From assembly GCA_036984305.1 (NCBI GenBank), contig BQWY01000001.1:1178001-1242000 (forward strand): a stretch of 64,000 nt of DNA, read 5' to 3'. The notes beneath the pieces are model-generated. The model worked only from the letters and a program-made list of their open reading frames with translations. It did no database searches and was not told the origin of the DNA. The DNA is from Nitrospira sp. (GTDB taxonomy: Bacteria > Nitrospirota > Nitrospiria > Nitrospirales > Nitrospiraceae). The number at the start of each line of letters is the position of its first letter. Positions within the stretch are counted from its first letter, which is position 1. A program made the translations under genes and the position numbers. This document shows positions 25,137 to 33,755 of this stretch, piece after piece.

Positions 25137-25535
25137 ATGGATATCTGCTGGGAAGAGGCCGTGCGGCGAGGCGACGGCGATGTCGTGCAGGATCTTATCG
25201 CTCGCGGAATCGACCTCGATGCGCGCGACCGCCACGGGCAATCGGGGTTGATGCTGGCCGCCCATGCAGGCCATTTAGGGGTTGTCCAGATTTTGATCGA
25301 TGGTGGCGCGGATCTGAACATGACGGCCAAGGACGGGTTGAGCGCGTTGATGCTGGCGGTGGTTGCCGGGCATCAAGAAATCGCGCGGGCGCTGGTTCGG
25401 GCAGGCGCGGATGTGACGCTACGAGGCACGGGGGCACCAGGGTTTGCCGGCAAAACGGCCGCAGACTTGGCCACGGCTCGGGGGTGGCGCGAAGTGGTGA
25501 AAGGAAAGATGGACTTCAAGGCGGAGGGAAAATAG
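25137..25535 (+). CDS. Small ankyrin-repeat protein
   Basis: A 132-residue protein made almost only of ankyrin repeats: DGDVVQDLIARGIDLDARD, then GQSGLMLAAHAGHLGVVQILIDGGADLN and a third GLSALMLAVVAGHQEIARALVRAGADV, with a capping segment after GAPGFAGKTAADLA. Ankyrin stacks bind other proteins. ATG 25137 (MDICWEEAVRRG) is 13 bases after the preceding stop, with GAAGG 10 bases upstream; earlier frame extension overlaps that gene and is not repeat sequence. No signal peptide. Likely partner of one of the two membrane-anchored proteins before it. Confidence 0.85.
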   Translation: MDICWEEAVRRGDGDVVQDLIARGIDLDARDRHGQSGLMLAAHAGHLGVVQILIDGGADLNMTAKDGLSALMLAVVAGHQEIARALVRAGADVTLRGTGAPGFAGKTAADLATARGWREVVKGKMDFKAEGK

Positions 25536-25578
25536 GTGTTCGCCGCGCTACGCCATGCACCATCATGGATAATGCGGG

Positions 25579-27030
25579 CTAGTCGACCTCTTGGAGTTTA
25601 AGGTAGTTGGTTCCGCCAGGGTAGCCAATGCTCGTCCCCGAGAGGATCACGACCCGCTCGCCGGTCTTGACGAGTCCTTCCCCTTTGACACGGCGAACGG
25701 CCTCATCCACCCGGGTATCCGTCTGATCGATGGGCATCATCGTGCGGGGAATCACACCCCAGTAGAGCGCCATTTGCCTCCTGACGAACTCGTGTGGCGT
25801 GAATGCGATGATCGGAGCAGCCGGACGCTGCTTCGAAATCAACTGAGCCGTCCGCCCCAGTTCGCTGAAGGCCACGATGGCACGGGCTCGGATCGAAGAC
25901 ACGGCGTAGAAGGCCGCGGTGCAAATGGCCTCTGGAATTGACTCGTTGTCTCGCTCGGGCTCTTGTCGCGACTTGGTCTCCGTTTCAGCCCCCGTTTCCG
26001 CGGCTCGGATAATGCGATCCATGACTTTGACCGACGCGTATGCGTGGGCACCCACCGCCGTCTCTGCGGACAGCATGACGGCATCGGTTCCATCCAAGAC
26101 GGCGTTGGCGACGTCGGATGCCTCCGCTCTGGTCGGCCGTGGTTGCTGGATCATCGATTCGAGCATCTGCGTGGCGGTGATGACCAGACGGCGCCGGCGG
26201 TTGGCTTCCGCGATGATCCGTTTCTGCAACATCGGCACGAACTCGGGACCCATTTCGACCCCCAAATCTCCTCGGGCGATCATCACGCCGTCGGCCGCGT
26301 CGAGAATGGCGTCCAGGGCCGTCAGCGCTTCGGCGCGTTCGATTTTTGCGATGATGGGTTGGTGCCCTCCGCAGGCTTCCACCACGCGGCGCGCCATCCG
26401 GATGTCGTCCGGGCCTCGGACAAACGAGAGCGCGATGTAGTCGACCTGATGCGAGACGCCGAACCGGATATCATCCCGATCCTTATCAGTGAGCGCGGGG
26501 GCGCTGACGTCCGTGCCCGGGAGGTTGATTCCCTTATGCGATCCGATCCATCCTCCCGTTTCGACGAGGCAGTCAACGGCTCCCTCTCCGATTCTATCCG
26601 CTACCAGTTCGACGGAGCCATCGTTGATCAAGATTCGAGCGCCGGGACGGAGGTCCCGAGTCAGCGACTGATAGGCCACGGGGATCTCGATCACTTCGGA
26701 GTGGCCACGTGTGCCTGGATCGAGTGTTCGATCGGTGGTGGCGCCGGTCGGTCGCAGGCGGACGGTTTGGCCAGCCGTCACGTCGACGCCTGCCTCGGGT
26801 AACTCCCCTACGCGAAGACGCGGGCCCTGCAAGTCTTGGATGATCGCGACGGTGGTGCCTCGCCGGTCCGCGGCCTCCCGAATTGCCGAGATAGCGGCGG
26901 CATGGGAGTCATGAGTGCTGTGCGAGAAATTCAATCGGGCGGCATCCATGCCGGCCCCGATCAGGCGATCGAGCATCTCCAACGAATCACTGGCTGGGCC
27001 GATAGTAGAAACAATCTTGGCTTTTCGCAT
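25579..27030 (-). CDS. pyk: Pyruvate kinase
   Basis: A 483-residue glycolytic enzyme converting phosphoenolpyruvate and ADP to pyruvate and ATP. Clear marks: KIVSTIGPAS at the N-terminus, RLNFSHSTHD, KIERAEAL with the catalytic Lys, MIARGDLGVEMG with metal-binding acid residues, and TATQMLESM. The C-terminal allosteric domain is present (RARAIVAFSELGRTAQLISK) and length is normal. ATG 27030 puts the family-typical MRKAKIV at the start; in-frame GTG/TTG codons upstream would add 4-7 extra residues. Divergent from the phosphofructokinase fusion gene, sharing an 85-base control region. Confidence 0.96.
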   Translation of the reverse strand: MRKAKIVSTIGPASDSLEMLDRLIGAGMDAARLNFSHSTHDSHAAAISAIREAADRRGTTVAIIQDLQGPRLRVGELPEAGVDVTAGQTVRLRPTGATTDRTLDPGTRGHSEVIEIPVAYQSLTRDLRPGARILINDGSVELVADRIGEGAVDCLVETGGWIGSHKGINLPGTDVSAPALTDKDRDDIRFGVSHQVDYIALSFVRGPDDIRMARRVVEACGGHQPIIAKIERAEALTALDAILDAADGVMIARGDLGVEMGPEFVPMLQKRIIAEANRRRRLVITATQMLESMIQQPRPTRAEASDVANAVLDGTDAVMLSAETAVGAHAYASVKVMDRIIRAAETGAETETKSRQEPERDNESIPEAICTAAFYAVSSIRARAIVAFSELGRTAQLISKQRPAAPIIAFTPHEFVRRQMALYWGVIPRTMMPIDQTDTRVDEAVRRVKGEGLVKTGERVVILSGTSIGYPGGTNYLKLQEVD

Positions 27031-27044
27031 GCGCTCGTACACTC

Positions 27045-27073
27045 TTGACAAGACAATAGCAGCGGCCCACAGT
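27045..27073 (+). promoter_or_regulatory. Promoter candidate for the phosphofructokinase fusion
   Basis: -35 TTGACA (27045-27050), 17-base spacer, -10 CACAGT (27068-27073, 3 of 6). It overlaps the pyk promoter on the other strand. Confidence 0.35.
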
Positions 27074-27081
27074 TGCGTCGA
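27053..27081 (-). promoter_or_regulatory. Promoter candidate for pyk
   Basis: Minus strand -35 TCGACG (27081-27076), 17-base spacer ending in TGC, -10 TATTGT (27058-27053): an extended -10. Predicted leader about 15-20 bases to ATG 27030. Confidence 0.45.
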
Positions 27082-27115
27082 GCAATTCCTTTAGACTTTT
27101 CGGACGCGAGGGACC

Positions 27116-29425
27116 ATGCAGCCTACCACAAACGCCCTGCATTTCGTGACTGTCGAAGGTCTCCTGGCCTATGGAGAACGTTTCGCGACCGCCTCGGCTC
27201 GAGAACCGGGCATGCCGACGATGCCGCCGGCGTCAACGAACCGGGCCGGTCGCACGCCGGCTGCGATGGACGCGATCCGGCTCTTCGTCGATCGTGCAGG
27301 CCAGGGGTTCGACGATGCGGAAGCCTATCGGGGAGCCAGGCGCGCCGTCATCGACGACGCCTGCGCCGGAGACGAATTGGTCTTCTTTGCCGCCTGGAAC
27401 CGACTGTTGGCCGAGGGGGCGCTGGCACCGCTGCTCCGCGCGCCGATCCGCACGATTGTGAAGCCAACCACGCGCCGACCGGTGGCGATCGTGCCGCGCG
27501 CGCAACTCACGCCGCAACTGGCCGAAGGACGCATTGTCTTGGATCTGGGCGACGAGCGTTTTTGGCTCTTGCCGCGGGATCTTGCCGACCGCACGCTGTT
27601 CTTTACCATGCGCCACGGTATCTCCCGCGTGGAGAGTAAGACTCACCGAGTCGGGCGACGATTGGCCAATCAATTGGATTCGGAACGAGGCGTTCAGCGT
27701 GCGGATTCCGTCGGTGCCGCGCTCGCACGCATGGTCGGTGTGGTGGGGCAACAATTGGATTTTCTCCACCTCTCCAATTACCTGGACCCGCAGACGTTCC
27801 TCCATTACATCAGTCGAAGCCCCAATACGCGGCAGCTGTACGAACGCGTGATTGCTGCCTTGGTACAGTCCCCCGCCTCCTCGATCGAACCGGCCTGGGA
27901 AGCGGCGCTGGAGTCGTCGGATTTCGGCTGGCTCACGGGAGTGGAGAAAAGCATCGAGGCGGAGGAACTCGCCACCGCGTTCGGCGTGGACGTCAAAACA
28001 GCCAAGCGTTTGATCAAGGATCCTCTGTATTGTTATCCGGGCGGCAACTCCTTCTTCGATCTCTACGTCGATGTCATCGACGGCCTGCACAAGCTGGGGG
28101 CCGCACGCAGCGGCAAAGTGGCGTGCCTCTACACCCATAGTTCGACGCTTCGGGCGCTCATGATTTACTTGGACCCGAGGCCTTTCCACGAAGCCTTCAC
28201 CGAATTCAGCGACTACAAGGAAAGTCAGGACAACGTCGTCTTGCTCACCTATGAACATGGGCGTTTGTCGGGGTATTCCACCGCGGTCGGACTGTCGGAA
28301 CGGGAACGAACGGTGCGGGAGAGCTGGCTGAGCACCGAGCAGGTCCGGAAGGACCGGGTAGCCCTACGACCGCGACAAATCAAGCGCATTATCGCATTGG
28401 TGTCCGGGGGTGATTTCGCCGGGGCCGGTGCGGCGCTGAAGGAACTGCGCGTGACAGGGAATCGGTTCGGCCTGGACATTCATTTCGTCCGCCATGGATT
28501 TCTCGGCCTCGCGAACAATTGGATCGAAGTCGTCACGGAGGAGGATACGCGTGGACTGAGCAGCCACGCGAGCAGCCCCATTGGCAGCAGTCGATTCGAA
28601 GATTTCAAAGACGAAGCCGTTCAGCGGGCGGCGATGCGGCATCTGGAGCCGTTTATGCAGGACGCCGCGCTGGTCGTGTTGGGGGGAGACGGCAGCCTTC
28701 GCGGCGCGCGCGCCATCTTTGAGGCGTTCGGCGTCCAGGTGGTCGGCATCCCCGGCACCATCGACAATAACATCCAGGGCACGACCTCCCTTGGCTTCCA
28801 CTCCGCCATCGCGTTGGCCAATCAATCCATCGAGTCTCTCAAGGCGACGAGTGCCGCGATGGGAAGCGTGTTCTTCGTCGAGGTGATGGGGGCGGGCTCC
28901 GGCCACCTTGCGCTGGCGTGCGCGTACCAGGCGAGAGCGGAAGGTTTGCTGGTCAACGAGCATCCGGATCCGGATGCCTACATCGACGAGATCATCCTGG
29001 GTACGCTGAAGCGAACACTCGGGGTTCCGAATAAGAGCCACTTGTTTGTCGTCGCCGAACGGACGCCGCACCGGCATCATCCCGAGGGGGGCGTCCACGG
29101 TCTCGTCGACTATGTCGCCTCGGCCATCGCACAATGGCCGCAACGCCAGCGCCGGCCGAATCAGTACGCTCTGACACAGGCCACGAAAGCGACGATCCTC
29201 GGGCACACGCTCCGCGGAGCTCCGCCGACACCGGAGGATAAATCGATCGCACAGCATCTGGCCTATGAGGCCGTCATCCGATTGGTCCGGCGTCCCGAGG
29301 ACGCCGTCGGCTGCATGTTGGCGTATCGCGAGCCCGGAGCGATCGATGCCATTCCGCTCCATGCCGTGGCGCCCAAACAGTTCGATTGGGAGGTGTTCGC
29401 CCGCATGCATGGCACGGAACTCTAG
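27116..29425 (+). CDS. Histidine phosphatase-6-phosphofructokinase fusion
   Basis: A 769-residue protein. Residues 1-155 match nothing I know. Residues 160-400 resemble the histidine phosphatase (PGAM/FBPase-2) fold: FFTMRHGIS with catalytic RHG (166-168), YPGGNSFFDLY in the place of the YPxGESYxDL motif of FBPase-2, and LYTHSSTLRAL carrying the second His (341). Residues 423-760 are a PFK-1-type 6-phosphofructokinase: SGGD (430-433), GGDGS (523-527), PGTIDNN (546-552; base Asp550) and MGAGSGHLAL (591-600). Gly in GGDGS and PGTID point to ATP rather than pyrophosphate as donor. The second Asp of TIDND and the Arg of MGR are replaced. GAGG near ATG 27116 supports the start. Opposing phosphatase and kinase activities on one chain are inference. 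Confidence 0.88.
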   Translation: MQPTTNALHFVTVEGLLAYGERFATASAREPGMPTMPPASTNRAGRTPAAMDAIRLFVDRAGQGFDDAEAYRGARRAVIDDACAGDELVFFAAWNRLLAEGALAPLLRAPIRTIVKPTTRRPVAIVPRAQLTPQLAEGRIVLDLGDERFWLLPRDLADRTLFFTMRHGISRVESKTHRVGRRLANQLDSERGVQRADSVGAALARMVGVVGQQLDFLHLSNYLDPQTFLHYISRSPNTRQLYERVIAALVQSPASSIEPAWEAALESSDFGWLTGVEKSIEAEELATAFGVDVKTAKRLIKDPLYCYPGGNSFFDLYVDVIDGLHKLGAARSGKVACLYTHSSTLRALMIYLDPRPFHEAFTEFSDYKESQDNVVLLTYEHGRLSGYSTAVGLSERERTVRESWLSTEQVRKDRVALRPRQIKRIIALVSGGDFAGAGAALKELRVTGNRFGLDIHFVRHGFLGLANNWIEVVTEEDTRGLSSHASSPIGSSRFEDFKDEAVQRAAMRHLEPFMQDAALVVLGGDGSLRGARAIFEAFGVQVVGIPGTIDNNIQGTTSLGFHSAIALANQSIESLKATSAAMGSVFFVEVMGAGSGHLALACAYQARAEGLLVNEHPDPDAYIDEIILGTLKRTLGVPNKSHLFVVAERTPHRHHPEGGVHGLVDYVASAIAQWPQRQRRPNQYALTQATKATILGHTLRGAPPTPEDKSIAQHLAYEAVIRLVRRPEDAVGCMLAYREPGAIDAIPLHAVAPKQFDWEVFARMHGTEL

Positions 29426-29498
29426 CGTTGCCGGTTAGCGCGGCGCAAACGGACCGTCGGCGACGTGCAATCATCATGCGATCGCTCGCGCGAGTACC

Positions 29499-30326
29499 AT
29501 GAGTGACCAGGTACCTCCACGGATCTATTGCATTCCTGCGACTGACGCTCCCATCGTGGCCGTGTTCCGACGCGGGCCGACCAACTGGGCTCATGTCGGG
29601 CGGTGGGACGTCGCCAATCTGCGGTATGAGCCGGGAGCGTGGCTCACGGGGCGACTGTTCCCTCGGCGAAGCGATGTGTCCCCGGACGGGAAATTTCTGT
29701 GCTATTTCGCCCACAAGCCCGACGCGACGTGGGAGTTGGGCGATGCGTATGTGTCAGTCTCCAAACTGCCGTGGCTGACGGCCTTACACGCGTTCGGCAC
29801 CTGCGGGACCTGGACGCGCGGATATTTCTTCACGAACGATGCGGGCAAACCGGACGACGGTATGCCGGAACTGCCGATTCCATATCAGCTTCGGGCCATC
29901 CAGGCGGTGCAGTTTGAAACGGAACGGCGTCGTGGATGGGAAGAAGCGCCGGACTGCCCTCCGCGGGATCCACGAGATGCGTGGGACGAGCGGCGCAACG
30001 CCCGCATGCAGAAGCGGCAACCGGGCGGCTCTGGGCTGCTCTGCGTGGAAAGTGTGGGGCTCGCAGGAGGAGAATTCGGTGCCCAACAGGCGATCGATGG
30101 TCTGTTTGTGCGGTATTCGCTCGAAGCCGATGGCCATCTGACGGTCCGGGATGAATGGCAATGGGCAGACTGGGACCGGCAAGGGCGCCTGCTCGCCGCG
30201 ACTCGAAGCGGGAAGCTCCAAGTATTGAATTTAGAGACGGATCCCGCAACCGTCGTATTCGAAGAGGACTTGTCGGGACTCCGACCGACGCCTGTCCCCC
30301 CACCCGATTGGGCCAATACCTGGTGA
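29499..30326 (+). CDS. Conserved-looking hypothetical protein, WD/propeller-like
   Basis: A 275-residue protein without a domain I recognise. It is rich in Trp and Asp-Gly turns (GRWDVANLRYEPGAWL, VSPDGKFLCYF, EWQWADWDRQGRLLAATRSGKL), like partial beta-propeller blades, and lacks a signal peptide or membrane helix, so it is probably cytoplasmic. The segment RNARMQKRQPGGSG is charged and likely a loop. ATG 29499 is used; no clear ribosome binding site is seen. It lies 73 bases after the phosphofructokinase fusion in the same direction and could share its transcript. Confidence 0.7.
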   Translation: MSDQVPPRIYCIPATDAPIVAVFRRGPTNWAHVGRWDVANLRYEPGAWLTGRLFPRRSDVSPDGKFLCYFAHKPDATWELGDAYVSVSKLPWLTALHAFGTCGTWTRGYFFTNDAGKPDDGMPELPIPYQLRAIQAVQFETERRRGWEEAPDCPPRDPRDAWDERRNARMQKRQPGGSGLLCVESVGLAGGEFGAQQAIDGLFVRYSLEADGHLTVRDEWQWADWDRQGRLLAATRSGKLQVLNLETDPATVVFEEDLSGLRPTPVPPPDWANTW

Positions 30327-30350
30327 TCGCCTTATGGTCGACAAAGTCCG

Positions 30351-32186
30351 TTAGGGAGCGGCCGGGAGCCGGTAGAGGATCGCGGGTTTCTGGGGATCCG
30401 CGGCGTCAGCCACGTAGGTAGTCTGGACCGGTTTGGGGCCGGAGAATGTTTCCGCCACCTGCTCCATCTTTAGAGATTGGTCACCGAATCCTTTGACCCA
30501 GGTTGAAATGAGTGCCTCCAACTCTCTGGATGAGGATGCCGCCTGATCCGTGGTTGTGGCCAGCGTCAGAGCCTTGTCGAGTTCAGGAACCGGCTCCTTG
30601 CTGAAGACCACATAGCTAGGACGAATGGCCTGCTCCCGCGCATCGGCCAGAAGGATGACCTCGTAAGGGCGGTCCGGTCGCGCGGGCGCCGGCGTCGTCC
30701 CCTGACTGCCAGCCGGTGACACAACCGTCCATCCTCCGCTTGCATCTCCCATGATCACGTATAGGTACCCCGGTTGGTTGACTTCGACGGTGAGTCGGGG
30801 GATCGCAAAACCCTGGCTCAACGGCCCCGTCTGCCTTCCCTTCATCGCGGGTTGCTTGTGGTGAAACCGCAATGCCAGCGGGTACCCGCTTTGATTCCGC
30901 GTAGCGTCGGTTTTCCGATCGTCAATCGTGGTCGTGTTCTCTGCAGCATCGGACTCCTGGTTCTTGGAGAGTGCCCCTAGGATCTGATGTCGCTCGAGTG
31001 ACCCGGGTTGAACGTCGTTGGCACGACCGGTGGAGGGCGTTTCGTCGGCCGAGGCCCCTCGAACGTCGAGCGCTCCCGCAAATAGCGTGCGGGCGTTCCC
31101 GACGACGGGACGCTCGAGATTATCGACAAACGGAAGAGGCTGTGTTGGCTGTTCGGCCGCTTGGACCGACGAGCGGGTAGCAGCTACGACCGATTCGGGT
31201 TCCATCTCGAGGCTCGGTTCGGGTTCAGGAACCGCCTCCGGTTCTGGTGTGGAAGGCAAATCCGTCTCGGCCTTCTGCTCGACCTCTGGTGTGACTTCAG
31301 GCGTGAGGGAGTCCTCCGGAACCTCCGGGACGGATGCCGAAGTATCGCCGGTCATGGCTGGAACTTCCGAAGCGCCTGTGCGCGATTCGGTTGGTTCGTC
31401 TGGTTGGCCCTTGGCGCCTTTTGCGGGTACGCGCGGGAGCACAACCGGAGGCAGTTGTGCGGGCGCGGGCGGGACCGCCTCGGTGGACTCCAGGTCGGCT
31501 TCATCCGGTTGCTGATCTTCCTCAAGCGAGTCCGCCGGCTCAGAACGGTCCTTCTCCGCGACGACGGCTGTGCGCTCGCGGGCAGGGCGCGCTGGTGGCG
31601 ACGACTGGGACGCAGCCGAAGGCGCTGACGCGGCCTTTTCCCCCTTGGGGCTGACGGCAGGGGGGCGGGGTGGCACGTCGTCGGTCTTCACGGATGCAGG
31701 ACCGGACGGCTTCTCCGACCGGTTGCCGCTCACATCCTGAGGGCGGCCCGATTGCGGAGGGGTCGATTTGGCGCCTAATTTTGACCTGACCGTCGGTTCC
31801 TTGATGATTTGAGATAGCGGCCGTGCGGACTCTTCCGTGCGCTTGATGTTTTGGCTCTCTTCCCACAACTGGAGCCCCAGCACAGTCGCCAGCGCCAACA
31901 CGGCAAGGCTTCCCACGACGGTGAGTGTTTCGGGACGGACGACCCAACCAAACCAGCGTCCTACCCATGCGGTCCGTTCCTGGCCGGGTGGGTCTTTTAA
32001 TTTATCGAGCAGGCGTCGCCTGACGGCGGGATCGTCGAGGAGCTCCCGCAGCGCCTGCTCGTCGGCCAAAAGATCGAATAGGCGCTGATTGACCATGGCC
32101 GCTCGGTAGAGTGCCTGGTGCTCGGCCTCCGTGAGGGTGTTGGTGGCAAAGCCGCCGAGCAGATGTTCGAGATCCAATTCAGTCAT
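30351..32186 (-). CDS. Putative membrane anti-sigma factor with DUF4384-like C-terminal domain
   Basis: A 611-residue protein. Residues 1-75 form a helical, anti-sigma-like domain (DLEHLLGGFATNTLTEAEHQ, no zinc HxxxCxxC motif). One membrane helix follows (about 87-108). Residues 110-440 are Pro/Ser/Glu-rich and disordered. Residues about 455-590 resemble DUF4384 (VEVNQPGYLYVIMGDASG, VILLADAREQ), a domain often attached to stress sensors or kinases. Its start overlaps the stop of the ECF sigma factor gene by 8 bases, the classic arrangement of a sigma/anti-sigma pair. The periplasmic domain would sense an unknown envelope signal. Confidence 0.8.
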   Translation of the reverse strand: MTELDLEHLLGGFATNTLTEAEHQALYRAAMVNQRLFDLLADEQALRELLDDPAVRRRLLDKLKDPPGQERTAWVGRWFGWVVRPETLTVVGSLAVLALATVLGLQLWEESQNIKRTEESARPLSQIIKEPTVRSKLGAKSTPPQSGRPQDVSGNRSEKPSGPASVKTDDVPPRPPAVSPKGEKAASAPSAASQSSPPARPARERTAVVAEKDRSEPADSLEEDQQPDEADLESTEAVPPAPAQLPPVVLPRVPAKGAKGQPDEPTESRTGASEVPAMTGDTSASVPEVPEDSLTPEVTPEVEQKAETDLPSTPEPEAVPEPEPSLEMEPESVVAATRSSVQAAEQPTQPLPFVDNLERPVVGNARTLFAGALDVRGASADETPSTGRANDVQPGSLERHQILGALSKNQESDAAENTTTIDDRKTDATRNQSGYPLALRFHHKQPAMKGRQTGPLSQGFAIPRLTVEVNQPGYLYVIMGDASGGWTVVSPAGSQGTTPAPARPDRPYEVILLADAREQAIRPSYVVFSKEPVPELDKALTLATTTDQAASSSRELEALISTWVKGFGDQSLKMEQVAETFSGPKPVQTTYVADAADPQKPAILYRLPAAP

Positions 32187-32691
32187 GGTTGCGATCCGTC
32201 CAGCCGCCTCCCATCAATTCGAGGAGTTCCTTCCGGCAGCGATGGTCCCACGTATAAATGGTATTGATCGATGCCTGGCGCATCAAGATCTGAATTTGCG
32301 GAAACGACTTACCTTCCAGTTTCATACGAAACAGCTCCCGGCACCGTGATCCCAGTTGCAGTATCGCGGCGGCCAACCGTTCCTCCATTTGTTTGCGGCT
32401 TGCGAGGCTATAGGGGTCGTCCCGTGGGTCGGACAAGGTGGCCTCCTCGACCGGGACCTGGTGCTGCTCTCCCCGCCGGCGGGCTTTGCGCTGCGCGTCG
32501 ACCATCTTGAAACGAACGATTTGAAAGGCGAGGGGAACCAGGTCCCCCAGGGTTCCCACCTCCGGATATTTCTCATGGAGCAGCAACAGGACGTCCTGTA
32601 CGAGGTCCTGGGCATTGTCCCGTCCTATTCGTGATGTCGCGAAGGCAAGAATCCGTTCGCGTAGTGCCGTGAGTATCTGGTCGCGTGTCAT
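32179..32691 (-). CDS. ECF-type RNA polymerase sigma factor
   Basis: A 170-residue sigma-70 family extracytoplasmic-function factor with region 2 (FATSRIGRDNAQDLVQDVLLL, core-binding and -10 recognition) and region 4 (LQLGSRCRELFRMKLEGKSF then a helix-turn-helix INTIYTWDHRCRKEL). Region 3 is missing as expected for ECFs. The overlapping downstream gene is its likely membrane anti-sigma partner. ATG 32691 is 50 bases after the hydrolase stop. Its target promoter cannot be deduced here, but autoregulation is usual. Confidence 0.92.
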   Translation of the reverse strand: MTRDQILTALRERILAFATSRIGRDNAQDLVQDVLLLLHEKYPEVGTLGDLVPLAFQIVRFKMVDAQRKARRRGEQHQVPVEEATLSDPRDDPYSLASRKQMEERLAAAILQLGSRCRELFRMKLEGKSFPQIQILMRQASINTIYTWDHRCRKELLELMGGGWTDRNHD

Positions 32692-32741
32692 CGGAGCCGT
32701 GGCGGAACGCGGCCCCTCATTGTACTCGGTGCCGGGGCATT

Positions 32742-33755
32742 TCAGGAAGGGAGGGACCAGGGCAACAGCGTCTCGATCGACCGGAACTTCACGCCGAGGA
32801 TGCGGCAGAGCGCATACTGTCGATCGAATCGATTTGTGATAGCGATCAGGTCCCGCAGATCAGTGAGACCCATGCGACCCCAGCCGGCGACATGAAGGAC
32901 CGGCAAGGGATAGTCCGTCCCGAAGAGTAATCGGTCGTGCAGTTCCGGGTGTCGCCGGAGATGGAGCAGCATGCGCATGCGATTGAGCAGCGTCAGCGCG
33001 GAGATATCCGCATAGAAGTTGGGGAAGCGGGCCGCGAAATCTTGAAACGTCGGAAGGAATTTTTCATACAGCATGAGACCGTAGCTGCAAGCATGGGCCG
33101 CAATCACCGTGACGCCTTGCTCGAGTGGGACCCGCAGCCGATCCGGGTCGCCGACGGATTGATCTTTTCCGATCAGGCTGAACTCATAGCCGACATGGCT
33201 CAAGAGCGGCAACTTCCGCCGGGCCAACGTCCGATAGAACGGGATATAGGCTTTGTTCGCGGGATCGAACTGCTGCGCATTGGGCAGCACTTTCACGAGG
33301 ACCGCGCCGGCGTCGGCGCAACGATGCAGCTCCTCGACGGCGTCGCGGCGCTGCGGATTGATGGAGACACCGGCCAGAAACGCATCCGGGTAGCGACGGG
33401 TGGCGTCGAGTACATAGCGATTGCTCACCAGAAAATCCGTTTGCGACCGATCGAGCTGCCCGTCAGAGCCGTAGACGCCGTCCATACCGAGGAGGACCGC
33501 CTGCCTGACGCGTTGCGAGCCACGCAGCTCCGCCAGGAGGTCGTCCAGGTATTTTTGGTTGGCACGGCTGGGATCGCTCTGCGGGAGCCGGTGCTTCCAC
33601 AGGAGAAAGCGAAACAGGAGACTCTTGAGCATTTTGGCGGAAATGAAACAGCCGTTGTCCCCCTCCGGCAGGGCCGCGAGGTGGACGTGGCAGTCAATCA
33701 TTCGGGCCTTGTCCGATTCCGCGTCGTACCGTCCGGCCTGTCGATCATCGTTCAT
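32742..33755 (-). CDS. Amidohydrolase-2-like metal-dependent hydrolase
   Basis: A 337-residue TIM-barrel hydrolase of the amidohydrolase-2 (COG2159) type. Visible metal residues: DCHVHLAAL after MI, LLSHVGYEF, VIAAHACS, and the closing FGTDYPLPV with the catalytic Asp. Members decarboxylate or hydrolyse small aromatic or lactone substrates; here none can be fixed. Its ATG overlaps the TGA of the MFS/acyltransferase/ligase gene (ATGA), so it is translationally coupled and probably acts in lipid or envelope metabolism with it. An insert FLLWKHRLPQSDPSRANQKY lies near the N-terminus. Confidence 0.88.
   Translation of the reverse strand: MNDDRQAGRYDAESDKARMIDCHVHLAALPEGDNGCFISAKMLKSLLFRFLLWKHRLPQSDPSRANQKYLDDLLAELRGSQRVRQAVLLGMDGVYGSDGQLDRSQTDFLVSNRYVLDATRRYPDAFLAGVSINPQRRDAVEELHRCADAGAVLVKVLPNAQQFDPANKAYIPFYRTLARRKLPLLSHVGYEFSLIGKDQSVGDPDRLRVPLEQGVTVIAAHACSYGLMLYEKFLPTFQDFAARFPNFYADISALTLLNRMRMLLHLRRHPELHDRLLFGTDYPLPVLHVAGWGRMGLTDLRDLIAITNRFDRQYALCRILGVKFRSIETLLPWSLPS

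Noticed and set aside
27233-29410. Two long minus-strand frames opposite the phosphofructokinase fusion
   Set aside because: The plus strand has the histidine phosphatase and PFK motifs; antisense products are low-information.
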